64,000 nt of DNA from Azospirillum formosense (GCF_040500525.1 NZ_CP159402.1:2482501-2546500); one strand, 5' to 3'; shown: positions 17,962 through 27,865, counted from the first letter of the stretch. Notes: generated by a model not told the origin, from the letters alone. Made by a program: numbers and translations.

Positions 17962-20900
17962 TCACCCCTTCCGCTGGCCGGTCAGCCGCAGGCCGCGGTC
18001 GATCCATTGGGCGGTCAGCTTCTCCTGGACGGCGTTCTGGCGCAGCCGCTGGTTCAGGTTGACGAAGTCCACGCGGTCCAGGCTCTGGTCCTGGTTGAAG
18101 CAGGAGAAGACCACCGTCTCCGCGCCGGTCGCCGGGTCGGTGTGCCGTTGCAGGCACTGGGCGCAGATCTCCTTCATCATGCATTGCATGGGCGAATTGA
18201 TGGAGCCGATGGCGGCGTGGCCGGGCTTCAGATAGGGCTTCAGCAGGCCGTGCCGGGCCGCTCCCACCGCCGCCATCATGCGGTCGGAGCCGATGGCGAC
18301 GATGCGGTCCACCGTCCCCAGCGGAATATCCGCCGGCCCCAGCTCGCCCGCCGCGTAGGCGCGCATGGCCTCCACGATGTTGCCGACGAAACTCAGGTCG
18401 CCGGGGCGCGACGGCGCGAAGCCCGGCGCCTCGTCGCAGCACCAGACGACGCGGTCGGCGGCGGCCTCGATCTGTTCGGTCTTGTAACGGTCCTCCATCC
18501 GCTTGTAGCCGGCGAAGTAAACGACGCGGTTGCCGCGCGCCCGGCAGGCCTGCCCGATGGAGAAGAGCACCGCGTTGCCCAAGCCGCCGCCGACCAGGGC
18601 CACCGTCTCGCCCTCCGGGATCTCGGTCGGGGCGCCGGTCGGCCCCATCACCACCACCGGATCGCCGGGCTTGAGCAGGGCGCAGAGGTCCGACGAGCCG
18701 CCCATCTCCAGAACGATCAGCGAGAGCAGCCCGGCCTCCTTGTCCACCCAGGCGCCGGTCAGGGCCAGCCCTTCCATGGCCAGCGTGGTCCGGCCGATCC
18801 GTTGCGCCAGCGTTTCGAAGTTCTGCAGCCGGTAGAACTGTCCGGGTTCGAAACGGCGCGCCGCGGCGGGGGCCTTCACCACCACCTCCACGATGGTCGG
18901 GGTCAGGCGGGTGACGCTGTGCACCAGGGGCCGCAGCTCGGCATTCAGGCGCCGCACCAGGGCGTCCGGCGTCACCGAGCTGGGCGCCCGGCGGGCCAGC
19001 GCGCGGCTGACCACCGGATAGCCGCGCTTCGCCCCGCCCATCGCCTTCACCACATTGCCGGCGAAGGACGGGTGCAGGTCGCCGAAGAAGCTGAGGGACC
19101 GCCCGTCCGGCGCGCGGGCCATCAGCACATGGGCCTGGCTCGGCTTGGCCTGCCGCTCCGGGGTCACCGGCCGGCCGTCCTCGTCGATGGCGCGGAAGCA
19201 GCGGCCGTCCAGCTCCACCCAGTCCGGCTCCTCGCGGGCCAGGACGGTGTTCGGCTGGGTGCCGGCGGCGATCAGGATGGTGCGGGCGGGAAGCCGCGCG
19301 TCCACGGCGGCGGGGGCCACCACCCCGTCCGGCCCGACCGGGCTGATCGCCAGATGGATCGCCCGCGCGGCGCCCGTCTCGTCGATCTCCACCCCGCGCG
19401 GGGCGGCGCATTCCAGGAAGCGGATGCCCTCGGCCAGCCCGTGCGCCACCTCCTCGTGGTTCAGCGTGTAGCTCGGGCTGTCGATCAGCCGCCGCCGATA
19501 GGCGATGGTCGAGCCGCCCCAGGATTGCAGCAGCGCCGTGACGCGCGGCTCGCGCCCCTGCTCGCCGGCCTCCAGGCGCTCCGCCCGGATGGCGCGGGCG
19601 TGGGCCAAGAACTCGTCGGCCAGCTCGGCCTCGTCGGGCGTCCAGCGGGCGCGCACCGCCGCCTCCCCCCGCTCGGCCACCAGGACCTCGTAGCGGGAGA
19701 GGAATTTCTCGACCTGGACGGGGTAATAGGCCAGCGCCTCCGTCGCCGTGTCGATGGCGGTCAGCCCGCCGCCGATCACCACGATGGGCAGCCGGACCTG
19801 AAGGTTGGCGATGCTGTCCGGCTTGGCCGCCCCGGTCAGCTGCAGGCCCATCAGGAAGTCCGAGGCCTGCCGCACGCCGCGGGCCAGCCCGTTCGCCATC
19901 GGCACGACGGTCGGCTTGCCCGCGCCCATGCACAGGGCGATGTGGTCGAAGCCCAGCTCCAGCGCCCCGTCGATGGTCAGCGTGCCGCCGAAGCGCACCC
20001 CGCCGATGATCGTCATGCGCGCCCGGCGCTCCAGCAGCAGCCGGATCACCTTCAGGAAATTCTTGTTCCAGCGCACCGTGATGCCGTATTCGGCCACCCC
20101 GCCGAAGCCGGCCATCACCCGCTCGTCCAGCCGGTCGTAGAGGTCGCGCACGTCGCGGATCGGCCGGAAGGGCACCCGCGTGCCGCTGGGCAGGACGCCG
20201 GAGAGGTCGGCGGGCAGCGGCTCGATCTTCAGCCCGTCGATGCCGACCACCGTGTGGCCGTCGTTCATCAGATGGTGCGCCAGCGTGAAGCCCGCCGGCC
20301 CCAGCCCGGCCACCAGAACCTTGCAGCCGCTGTCCGGCCGCATCAGCGGGCGGCGCAGGTCCAGCGGGTTCCAGCGGGTCAGCAGGCTGTAGATCTCGAA
20401 GCCCCAGGGCAGTTCCAGCACGTCCTTCAGCGTGCGGGTCTCCGCCTGCGGGATGTCCACCGGCTCTTGGCGTTGGTAGATGCAGGCCTTCATGCAGTCG
20501 TTGCAGATGCGGTGGCCGGTGGCCGCGCACATCGGGTTGTCGACCACCACCACGGCCAGCGCCCCGATCGGCACACCCTCGGCCTTCAGCGCGTGCATCT
20601 CGGAAATCTTCTCTTCCAAGGGGCAGCCGGCCAGCGCGACGCCGAAGGCGCTCTTCTGGAACTCCCCGGTCTTGCGGTCGCGCAGCCCCTTGGAGCAGCT
20701 GTCCTTGCCCTGGTTGTGGCACCAGATGCAGTAGTTGGCCTCGTCCAGCGCGCCGGCCAGATCGGTGCCCGGGTCGGTCAGGTGGAAGCCCTGGCGCTCG
20801 CGGCAGGAGTCATCGGGCAGGCGCATCATGGTGACGCCGTGCATCTCCACCGTCTCCACCGGGACGAGGCGCAGCGGGTCGGTGCGGTGCGGCACCTGGA

Positions 20901-21456
20901 ACAGCACGCCGCCGCCGTGCCGGGCGCGCCCGGCCTCGCTGAAGACCGCCCAGGCGGCGTATTGGGCGGCGCTGTCGAGCTGGTCGGCGTGGGCCGCCTC
21001 GTCCTCCATCCAGGCCAGCACCTGCCGGGCGAAGGCGGCCTCGGTCAGCGGGCCGCCCAGCCAGTCCTCCAGCCGCGCGGCCAGTTCCGCCCCGTCGAGC
21101 GCGGCGACCGCCTCCGGCTTCACCGCCTTGGCGGCGCGGCGCTGAACGAACAGGCGCTTGGCGGTGTAGAGCGGCGCCAGCTCCGTGTGGCGGGCGCGCA
21201 GCTCGTCGAGCGCAGCGTGGATGCCGAACAGGTCGCCGATGAAATCCTCGGCGTGGGGGGCGAGCGCGATCAGCAGGTCGCTTTCCGCCTTGGCCTCCAG
21301 CCGGTCGGGCTGGGCGCGGGCGGAGAGCAGCCGGTTGGCGAGCGCCGCGTCCGTGTCGGACAGCCGGGCGAGGAAGGCGCGGTCGAGCCGGGCCAGCCCG
21401 TCCTGCCCGTAAAGCTCGTGGAACGACAGGCCGAAGCCGAGGGTGAGGTCCGCCAT
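17962..21456 (-). CDS. Fused NfnB/GltD-like and NfnA/PyrK-like flavin iron-sulfur oxidoreductase
   Basis: A single 1164-aa chain. Residues 1-240: no recognised fold, mostly helical. About 240-330: cysteine clusters like GltD/NfnB (CIWCHNQGKDSC, GCPLEEKISEMH, CNDCMKAC), probably two [4Fe-4S]. About 375-800: tandem dinucleotide folds with VLVAGLGPAGFTLAHHL and PIVVIGGGLTAIDTATEAL. About 860-1090: ferredoxin-reductase domain like PyrK/NfnA (RFEPGQFYRLQNFE; VALVGGGLGNAVLFSIG). A C-terminal CMMKEICAQC...C group is a likely [2Fe-2S] site. These are the parts of both subunits of NADH-dependent ferredoxin:NADP oxidoreductase; bifurcating activity is inferred. KorAB encoded in this window is a ferredoxin source. 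Confidence 0.82.
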   Translation of the reverse strand: MADLTLGFGLSFHELYGQDGLARLDRAFLARLSDTDAALANRLLSARAQPDRLEAKAESDLLIALAPHAEDFIGDLFGIHAALDELRARHTELAPLYTAKRLFVQRRAAKAVKPEAVAALDGAELAARLEDWLGGPLTEAAFARQVLAWMEDEAAHADQLDSAAQYAAWAVFSEAGRARHGGGVLFQVPHRTDPLRLVPVETVEMHGVTMMRLPDDSCRERQGFHLTDPGTDLAGALDEANYCIWCHNQGKDSCSKGLRDRKTGEFQKSAFGVALAGCPLEEKISEMHALKAEGVPIGALAVVVVDNPMCAATGHRICNDCMKACIYQRQEPVDIPQAETRTLKDVLELPWGFEIYSLLTRWNPLDLRRPLMRPDSGCKVLVAGLGPAGFTLAHHLMNDGHTVVGIDGLKIEPLPADLSGVLPSGTRVPFRPIRDVRDLYDRLDERVMAGFGGVAEYGITVRWNKNFLKVIRLLLERRARMTIIGGVRFGGTLTIDGALELGFDHIALCMGAGKPTVVPMANGLARGVRQASDFLMGLQLTGAAKPDSIANLQVRLPIVVIGGGLTAIDTATEALAYYPVQVEKFLSRYEVLVAERGEAAVRARWTPDEAELADEFLAHARAIRAERLEAGEQGREPRVTALLQSWGGSTIAYRRRLIDSPSYTLNHEEVAHGLAEGIRFLECAAPRGVEIDETGAARAIHLAISPVGPDGVVAPAAVDARLPARTILIAAGTQPNTVLAREEPDWVELDGRCFRAIDEDGRPVTPERQAKPSQAHVLMARAPDGRSLSFFGDLHPSFAGNVVKAMGGAKRGYPVVSRALARRAPSSVTPDALVRRLNAELRPLVHSVTRLTPTIVEVVVKAPAAARRFEPGQFYRLQNFETLAQRIGRTTLAMEGLALTGAWVDKEAGLLSLIVLEMGGSSDLCALLKPGDPVVVMGPTGAPTEIPEGETVALVGGGLGNAVLFSIGQACRARGNRVVYFAGYKRMEDRYKTEQIEAAADRVVWCCDEAPGFAPSRPGDLSFVGNIVEAMRAYAAGELGPADIPLGTVDRIVAIGSDRMMAAVGAARHGLLKPYLKPGHAAIGSINSPMQCMMKEICAQCLQRHTDPATGAETVVFSCFNQDQSLDRVDFVNLNQRLRQNAVQEKLTAQWIDRGLRLTGQRKG

Positions 21457-21649
21457 CGCCGCCCCGCATCCGAAGCCGTTGGTAAGACTGATATTTGTAA
21501 CACCCGCGGCCCACCGGCTTCACCCGAAACCCGTGCCCCTCGCCGCGGGGTAACCCGTGTCCGTTTGACGCAGCCGCTGCCGCACCCCACATGAGCCGGA
21601 AGCCCCTACCCCGCCGGAACTTTTCCGCATCATCCGGAGCCGCCCGTCC

Positions 21650-22735
21650 GTGACCGACATCACCGCCCCCGCCCTCGCCGGGAAAGACGTCCGCGACCCC
21701 GCCTCCACTCGTCCCATCGCCTATTGGCTTCTCGTCTGCTGTGGGATGGTCTTCGCCATGGCGGTGATCGGCGCCATCACGCGCCTGACCGAATCCGGCC
21801 TGTCGATGGTGGAGTGGAAGCCGCTGATCGGCATCCTGCCGCCCTTGTCGGAAGCGGAATGGAACCGCGTCTTCGGCCTCTACCAGACAACGCCGGAGTT
21901 CCGCATCTACAACTCGGCGATGGATCTGGCGGCCTTCAAGCAGATCTTCTGGTGGGAGTGGTTCCACCGCTTCTGGGGCCAGCTGATCGGCTTCGTCTTC
22001 CTGATCCCCTTCCTGCGCTTCTGGGTCAACGGGCGGATTCCCGCCGCCCTGTGGCCGAAACTGGCCGGGCTGTTCCTGCTCGGCGGGCTCCAGGGGGTGA
22101 TCGGCTGGTACATGGTCAAGAGCGGGCTGGTCGACCGGCCCGACGTCAGCCACTACCGGCTGGCGCTGCATCTCGGCACGGCGATCCTGATCTACGGGCT
22201 GCTGCTGCGCACCGCGCTGGGGATTCTCGACCCGCTGCCGCTGGCCGGCTGGGCGACCGAGTCGGGCCGGCTGCGCAAACACGCGCGCTGGGCCCTGGGG
22301 CTGACCGGCGTCACCATCGTCTGGGGCGCCTTCGTCGCCGGGACGGACGCCGGGCTGGCCTACAACACCTTCCCGCTGATGGCCGGCCACGTCATCCCGC
22401 CGGAGGTCGCCAACCTGACGCCCTGGTGGATCAACCTTTTCGAGAACACAGCGGCCATCCAGTTGACGCACCGGGCGCTGGCGCTGCTGACCGGGCTGGT
22501 GGTCTTGGGGCTCGCCCTGCGGGTGTGGGTGGCCCGCCTGCCGGGCCGCGCCGGGCGGGTGGCGCTGCTGACCGCGGCGATGGTGCTGGTGCAGATCGGG
22601 CTGGGCATCGCCACGCTGCTGAGCTTTGTGTGGATCCCACTGGGCGCCGCCCATCAGGCGGGGGCGATCCTGCTGGTGTCCGGGCTGGTCTGGCTGCTCC
22701 ACGAGCTGCGCCCGGTGCGCGTTCCGAAGCGCTGA
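21650..22735 (+). CDS. ctaA: Heme A synthase (CtaA/COX15)
   Basis: Integral membrane enzyme converting heme O to heme A for cytochrome aa3 oxidases. 361 aa from a GTG start, about eight membrane segments. Family motifs: GAITRLTESGLSMVEWKPLIG, WWEWFHRFWGQLIG with a heme-ligand His, ALHLGTAILIYGLLLR, FVAGTDAGLAYNTFPLM and QLTHRALALLTGLV. Divergent from the large oxidoreductase gene; no ctaB or ctaG is adjacent. Confidence 0.95.
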   Translation: MTDITAPALAGKDVRDPASTRPIAYWLLVCCGMVFAMAVIGAITRLTESGLSMVEWKPLIGILPPLSEAEWNRVFGLYQTTPEFRIYNSAMDLAAFKQIFWWEWFHRFWGQLIGFVFLIPFLRFWVNGRIPAALWPKLAGLFLLGGLQGVIGWYMVKSGLVDRPDVSHYRLALHLGTAILIYGLLLRTALGILDPLPLAGWATESGRLRKHARWALGLTGVTIVWGAFVAGTDAGLAYNTFPLMAGHVIPPEVANLTPWWINLFENTAAIQLTHRALALLTGLVVLGLALRVWVARLPGRAGRVALLTAAMVLVQIGLGIATLLSFVWIPLGAAHQAGAILLVSGLVWLLHELRPVRVPKR

Positions 22736-22746
22736 CGCTATGAAAA

Positions 22747-22889
22747 ACCCCTCTCCCGCCCCGGGAGAGGGTGGCCCGAAGGGCCGGGTGAGGGTCATGC
22801 GAGGATCAAGAACCGATCCTTGCCGGCACCCTCACCCTTCCCACGCCTGCGGCGCGGGTCCCTTCCCTCTCCCGGGACGGGAGAGGGAA
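22747..22889. repeat. Composite extragenic palindrome (CCCTCTCCC family)
   Basis: Outer arms ACCCCTCTCCCGCC... and CCCTCTCCCGGGACGGGAGAGG, middle arms GGTGAGGGT/ACCCTCACC, and an inner AGGATC-N7-GATCCT hairpin give a nested structure between the convergent ctaA and PHA depolymerase genes. It may act as a two-way terminator. Confidence 0.7.
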
Positions 22890-22900
22890 CGCCAGCGGCC

Positions 22901-24121
22901 TCAATCGTGCTTGCGGATGAACTCCCGCACCGCCGGCATGATGCTCTCGCGCCAGCGCCGGCCGTTGAAGATGCCGTAATGGCCGACGCCCTTCTGGAAA
23001 TGGCGGGCGCGCATCTCGTCGGGCAGCGAGGCGCAGAGGCGGTGCGCCGACTCGGTCTGGCCGGGGGCGGAGATGTCGTCCAGCTCGCCCTCCACCGTCA
23101 TCACGGCGGTGCGGCGGATCGCCGCCGGCTCCACCTTGCGCCCGCGCGACTCCATGGTGCCGTTGGCGAGCGAATGCTTCTGGAACACCGTCTCGATGGT
23201 CTGCAGGTAGAATTCCGCCGACAGGTCCATGACCGACAGATACTCGTCGTAGAAGCGGCGGTGCTGCTCCGCGGAGTCGCCGTCGCCGCGGACGAGGTGG
23301 CGGAACAGGCCGACATGCTCCCCGATGTGGCGGTCCAGATTCATCGACATGAAGCCGGAGAGCTGGATGAAGCCCGGATAGACCTGCCGGAAGCCGCCCG
23401 GATAATAGGCCGGGACGGTGGTGATGACGTTGCGTTCGAACCAGGACAGCGGGTGGGTCGCCGCCAGCTTCACCGGCACGGTCGGGTTGGCCATCGGGTC
23501 GATGGGGCCGCCCATCAGCGTCATAGAGCGCGGCTGCACCGCCTCGTCCCCCGCCGCCATCAGCGACACCGCGGCCAGCACCGGCACCGCCGGCTGGCAC
23601 ACCGCGATGACGTGGGTCTGCGGCCCGAGGAAGCGGATCAGCTCCGTCACCGTGTCGATGTAGTCGTCGAGGTCGAACCGCCCGCGCGCCAGCGGCACCA
23701 GCCGGGCATCGATCCAGTCGGTGACGAAGACGTCGTGGTCGGCCAGCAGCGCGGCCACCGTGCCGCGCAGCAGCGTCGCGTGGTGGCCCGACATCGGGGC
23801 GACCAGCAGGACGCGCGGCTGCGCCGGGGTGCCCTCGGGCTTGGCGAAATGCAGCAGGTTGCAGAAGGGCTTGCGGTGGGCGACGCGCTCGGTCACCGCC
23901 ACCGTCTCGCCGTTCACCACCGTGGTCTTCAGGCCGAACTCCGGCTTGGGGAAGCGGCGGGTGGTGCGCTCCAGCAATTCCGCGCCGGCGGCCATGGCGC
24001 GACCGACGCGGGTGTAGGACACCGGGCTGAAGGGGTTCTGGAAGGTGTGCTGGGTCGCTTCGGCCAGGAGGCGCATCGGGCGCAGGGCGGCGTGCTGCAG
24101 ATCGTAGAGATGGTAGAGCAA
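22901..24121 (-). CDS. phaZ: Intracellular polyhydroxyalkanoate depolymerase
   Basis: Hydrolyses stored polyhydroxybutyrate. 406 aa. The family start LYHLYDLQHAALRPMRLLAEA follows directly on a TTG at 24121, which has GAGGA just upstream; a further TTG 24 codons upstream gives a less typical N-terminus. The C-terminal two thirds match the PHB depolymerase domain: RVLLVAPMSGHHATLLRGTV, HDVFVTDWIDARLVP, HVIAVCQPAVPVLAAVSLMA with the nucleophile-elbow region, and the end motif VGHYGIFNGRRWRESIMP with a conserved His. No signal peptide, consistent with cytoplasmic granules. Confidence 0.92.
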   Translation of the reverse strand: MLYHLYDLQHAALRPMRLLAEATQHTFQNPFSPVSYTRVGRAMAAGAELLERTTRRFPKPEFGLKTTVVNGETVAVTERVAHRKPFCNLLHFAKPEGTPAQPRVLLVAPMSGHHATLLRGTVAALLADHDVFVTDWIDARLVPLARGRFDLDDYIDTVTELIRFLGPQTHVIAVCQPAVPVLAAVSLMAAGDEAVQPRSMTLMGGPIDPMANPTVPVKLAATHPLSWFERNVITTVPAYYPGGFRQVYPGFIQLSGFMSMNLDRHIGEHVGLFRHLVRGDGDSAEQHRRFYDEYLSVMDLSAEFYLQTIETVFQKHSLANGTMESRGRKVEPAAIRRTAVMTVEGELDDISAPGQTESAHRLCASLPDEMRARHFQKGVGHYGIFNGRRWRESIMPAVREFIRKHD

Positions 24122-24414
24122 CGGGTCCTCGCTTCGGCGGTTGTTCCCACGCCCGGTCGGCTGGGTGCGGTCATTGGTCGTATGACCAACCAACAGATTG
24201 GCCAGTCCTTATCCGAAAGGTCAATAGCCGACCCCCGTTCTCGGGCAAAAAACTTACAAGAGAAACAGTCAGCGACACGAAACAGACCGCGCAACGCTGC
24301 ACTGCAAAGGAGGCAAGGCAGGAGGATCAAGCCCAAAGAAAAAGGCGCGCCCGCGGAACCGCGCACGCGCCTTGCAGCAAACAGGGGCTTGGCATACCCG
24401 AGAGGGAAGATCGG

Positions 24415-25227
24415 CTATGGCACCGCCACGGTGGCGCGCACCGGCAGATGGTCGGACGCGCGGCGCGTCAGCACCGTGCGCACCACCTCGTAGGACGGGA
24501 TGGTCAGCCCGTTGTTCACGTAGATGCGGTCGAGCCGCAGCGTGGGCATCCGCGCGTGGAAGCTGCGCGGGCTGGCCCAGTCGGGGAAGGCCTCGGCCAG
24601 CTTGCGCAGCCGGGGGGAGTTCGGCGCCCATTCGTTGAGGTCGCCCATGAACAGGGTCGGCAGGGCCGGCTGCTCCTCCAGCCGATCGACGATGGCGCCG
24701 ACCTGCCGCGCCCGCTCCCACGGGTCGAGCCCGAGATGGGCGACGATGATGCGCACCGGCCGCCCCTCCACCTCGACGATCACGTCGATCCCGCCGCGCG
24801 GCTCCCGCCGGCCGACGCTGAGGTCGATGGGCTCGCATTTCAGGACCGGCAGCCGGGTCAGGATCGCGTTGCCGTAATGGGCGTGGGCGTTGTGCTTGGT
24901 CGGGCCGGCGTGGGCCTTCAGGCCGGTGGCGCGTTCCAGGAAGGCGAACTGGTCCAGCCCGGATTCGCCGCGGTGATGCCAGCCGACCTCCTGGAGCCCG
25001 ACCAGATCGACGTCCAGCTCCTTGATGACCTCGGCGATGCGGTCCGGCGCGAAGCGCGCGTCCAGCCCGACGCAGCTGTGAATGTTCCAGGTCGCCACGC
25101 GCAGCGGCGCCATGCCCTCCGGCACCGGGCCGCTGCGGCTGTCGACACGGCGCTTGGGGCGGCGGACGCGGGCGGCGCGCAGCGCGGAGGCGATCCGCTG
25201 CACACGCTCTCGGCTGAATCGGATCAC
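24415..25227 (-). CDS. Endonuclease/exonuclease/phosphatase family protein
   Basis: A 270-aa DNase I-like fold metal-dependent phosphoesterase. Motifs: RVATWNIHSCVG, VDLVGLQEVGWHH with the metal-binding Glu, IIVAHLGLDPWERARQ, LFMGDLNEW, LDRIYVNN and the final RRASDHLPVRATV with the catalytic Asp-His. It begins with GTG and overlaps the stop of the phospholipase D-like gene by 4 bp, so the two are translationally coupled. In many genomes such proteins accompany cardiolipin-synthase-like PLDs; substrate unknown. Confidence 0.88.
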   Translation of the reverse strand: MIRFSRERVQRIASALRAARVRRPKRRVDSRSGPVPEGMAPLRVATWNIHSCVGLDARFAPDRIAEVIKELDVDLVGLQEVGWHHRGESGLDQFAFLERATGLKAHAGPTKHNAHAHYGNAILTRLPVLKCEPIDLSVGRREPRGGIDVIVEVEGRPVRIIVAHLGLDPWERARQVGAIVDRLEEQPALPTLFMGDLNEWAPNSPRLRKLAEAFPDWASPRSFHARMPTLRLDRIYVNNGLTIPSYEVVRTVLTRRASDHLPVRATVAVP

Positions 25228-27593
25228 CGCTGTTGGTCTCCCTTCGCTGCTTCTCCAGTGGCCGGCCCGGCGGTCGGCCGTCGCGCCGCCAGGGCCCGCA
25301 CCAGCCGGTTGCCGGCCCAGCCGAGCCCCAGCGCCGTCACCGCCGCCAGCCCCAGAAGAACCATGTCGGTGGGCGTCGGTTCCGTCAACACACGCTCAAG
25401 CTGGTGCCCGAGCAGGTTGAAGACAAGAATTCCCGGCGCCATCCCCAGGATCGTCCCGAACAGATAGTCGGCAAACCGGATGCGGGAAGCCCCGGCGACG
25501 AGGTTCACCACGGTGAAGGGCGCCACCGGCACCACCCGCAGCGCCGCCATGGCCAGCACGCCGCGCTCGCCCAGCGCGCCGCTGGCCCGCCGCACCACGG
25601 CGCCGCCGTAGCGCTCGATGGGGCGCCGGCCGGTGAGCCGCCCCACCCAGAACAGCGCCGCGGCGGAGGCCAGCACGCCGGCCAGCGCGGTCGGGAAGCC
25701 CATCCACGGCCCCAGCGCGATGGCGGTCGCCGCGATCAGCAGCAGCACCGGAAACAGCACGAAGCCCCCGGCCACATAGAGCAGGATCAGCCACAGCGGC
25801 CCGAAGGCCGACTCGCGCAGGCGCTCGAACGCCTCCAGCACGGTGTCCAGCGTCGCCCAGTCGCGCAGCGGCGTGTGGTTCCACAGACCCCAGACCCCGC
25901 CGACCACCGCCAGGATGACGCCCAGCGCCAGCCAGTGGTGGCGCCGCGGGATGCGCGACGGCAGGACGCGCCACACGATGTCCGCAGCACTCACCGGGCG
26001 TTCCGGGTCGAAGAGCATGGAGTCGGCGACGGCGGCGGCCAGCAGGCCGGGGTCGGCGTCCTCCAGCAACTCCAGCGTCCGCCCGCCGGGCCGGCTCAGC
26101 GCCTCCACCGTGCGGATGAGCGAGCCGGAGCGGCGCAATTCCGCCGCCACGCTGTCCGGCGCCACTCCCAGATGCTCGGCGATCAGGTCGTCGCGCACCC
26201 CGGCGATGGCCAGCCGGGCCTCGCGCCCTTCCGCCTTCCCCTGCGGCGCCTCCAGCGCCAGATCGCATTCGGTGTCCAGCCCCATCGACCGGTTGTTCAG
26301 GTTGGCCGAGCCGATGCGCAGGAGCCGGTCGTCCACCACCATCACCTTGGCGTGGATGGTGATGCCGACGCTGCCGGTCTTCGCGCTCTCCGTCCTGGCG
26401 ACGTAGAAGCGGAAGCGCCCGTGCCGGTCGGCCTCGCGCAGCTCCTTCACCAGCCGGGCGCGGGCGCCGAGCATCACGGTGTTCTCCAGCCAGCTCGACG
26501 TGCGGGCGGAGTTGACGACCACCACCTCCGGCCCGTCCGGCTCGGCCAGCCGCGCCTTCAGCGCCTCGGCCACGGCGACCGAGGCGAAATACTGGCTCTC
26601 CAAGTAGATGAAGCGCTCGGCCGCGGCGATGGCGGCGGTGTAGAGCGCCTCGACCTCCCGCACCTCGGCGCGCCCGTTGTAGCCGGGTTCGGTGCGGGCG
26701 ATGCCGACGGGCATGTTCCTGAGCAGCGGGACGAGCTGCTGCGGCCAGGGGTCGGGGCTGTCCGGCCCGGCCCGGCGCGCCTTCAGCCGCAGCCGCCGGG
26801 GGCGCTTGCCGTCGGCAAGGCCGCCGCCCCCGCCGGGAATGTCCATGGCGGGCGGCGACAGCACGCAGCCGGTGGCGCGGCGCCAGCGCTCGCGGAACAG
26901 GTCGCCCAGCGCGCGGGCGGCGTCGCCGTCCACCGCCATCATCAGGTCGTGGAAGGGCTCGTAGGGGGTGCCGTCCGGCTGGCGGCGCAGCGGCTCGTCG
27001 GCGCGGTGGGCGCGGGTGTCCCAGCGGTTGGCGGTGATGTCCAGGCCGCCGCAGAAGGCCAGCCGGTCGTCGATCACCAGCATCTTCTGATGGTGGCAGG
27101 CCCCGGCGGGGTGGTCGCCGTCCAGCCGGTACTGGAGCCGCGGATGGCTGAGCCAGCCGCGCAGGAACAGCGGCTGCGACCAGCGGGCGAGGTCGAACAG
27201 CTCCGCGAAGTCCCACTTCAGCACATGGATGGTCAGGTCCGGGCGGGTCGCGGCCAGCCAGTTCAGCAGGTTGCCCAGCTTGTCGGGGCGGCGCGGGTGG
27301 CGGGCCTGCGGGGTCAGCCGGATGCGCGCGTCGAAGTCCCAGGCGGTCAGGTAGATGCTGCGCCGCGCCTGCCGCATCGCCGCCTTGGCGAGCGCGAAGT
27401 AATCCTCGGCATCGACGATGACGCCGACCCGCTCCGCCCGCTCCACCCGCCAGCAGGTGCTGCCGGGCACCAGCAGCGGGTCCGCGGCCGCGCGGGAAAG
27501 CGCCTGGGTGAGCGTCGGGTCCGGCGGCGTGGGAAGGGACGGCTGGTCGGGCATGGGACGCGGCTGGACCGGGATTCCTGCGGGGGTCGGCAT
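25224..27593 (-). CDS. Phospholipase D-like/cardiolipin synthase-type protein fused to VTT membrane domain
   Basis: A 789-aa fusion. The N-terminal two thirds carry two HKD catalytic motifs (HHQKMLVIDD with GGLD following; IHAKVMVVDD followed by GSANLNNRS), the pair needed for phosphatidyl transfer or hydrolysis. The last about 200 residues are a VTT (DedA/SNARE-associated) domain: hydrophobic helices GGFVLFPVLLLIAATAIALG and AALRVVPVAPFTVVNLVAGAS with FADYLFGTILGMAPG. Start uncertain: ATGs at 27593 and 27554 are both plausible. Co-translated with the downstream phosphoesterase gene; phospholipid remodelling is the likely role. Confidence 0.87.
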   Translation of the reverse strand: MPTPAGIPVQPRPMPDQPSLPTPPDPTLTQALSRAAADPLLVPGSTCWRVERAERVGVIVDAEDYFALAKAAMRQARRSIYLTAWDFDARIRLTPQARHPRRPDKLGNLLNWLAATRPDLTIHVLKWDFAELFDLARWSQPLFLRGWLSHPRLQYRLDGDHPAGACHHQKMLVIDDRLAFCGGLDITANRWDTRAHRADEPLRRQPDGTPYEPFHDLMMAVDGDAARALGDLFRERWRRATGCVLSPPAMDIPGGGGGLADGKRPRRLRLKARRAGPDSPDPWPQQLVPLLRNMPVGIARTEPGYNGRAEVREVEALYTAAIAAAERFIYLESQYFASVAVAEALKARLAEPDGPEVVVVNSARTSSWLENTVMLGARARLVKELREADRHGRFRFYVARTESAKTGSVGITIHAKVMVVDDRLLRIGSANLNNRSMGLDTECDLALEAPQGKAEGREARLAIAGVRDDLIAEHLGVAPDSVAAELRRSGSLIRTVEALSRPGGRTLELLEDADPGLLAAAVADSMLFDPERPVSAADIVWRVLPSRIPRRHHWLALGVILAVVGGVWGLWNHTPLRDWATLDTVLEAFERLRESAFGPLWLILLYVAGGFVLFPVLLLIAATAIALGPWMGFPTALAGVLASAAALFWVGRLTGRRPIERYGGAVVRRASGALGERGVLAMAALRVVPVAPFTVVNLVAGASRIRFADYLFGTILGMAPGILVFNLLGHQLERVLTEPTPTDMVLLGLAAVTALGLGWAGNRLVRALAARRPTAGPATGEAAKGDQQR

Positions 27594-27865
27594 CGGGGTT
27601 TCACATATGGTGCGTCCGGGACGGGCTGCGACCGGCCAGGAAGGCGGATGCCCGAACAACACCGCAGCCGCCCAACCCTCCCCGCCCCCCGCCGAGAGGC
27701 GAAATTCCATTGCCCGACCGGCCGGGACCTGGGTACCGTCAGGAGGACTCCATTCGTGTCCGCCCCGCTCCCGTGCCCCATTCGTCATGACCCGCCTGTT
27801 GTGAGCCGCTTGTCCGCCTCCCGATTGACTCCGGTCGTCACGGCCGCCCGCTCCCGGCGGGGCCG

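Noticed and set aside
18007..21594. Long plus-strand open frame antisense to the 1164-aa oxidoreductase
   Set aside because: A by-product of high GC third positions; composition is Arg/His/Gln-rich with no domain, while the minus strand has clear Fe-S and FAD motifs.
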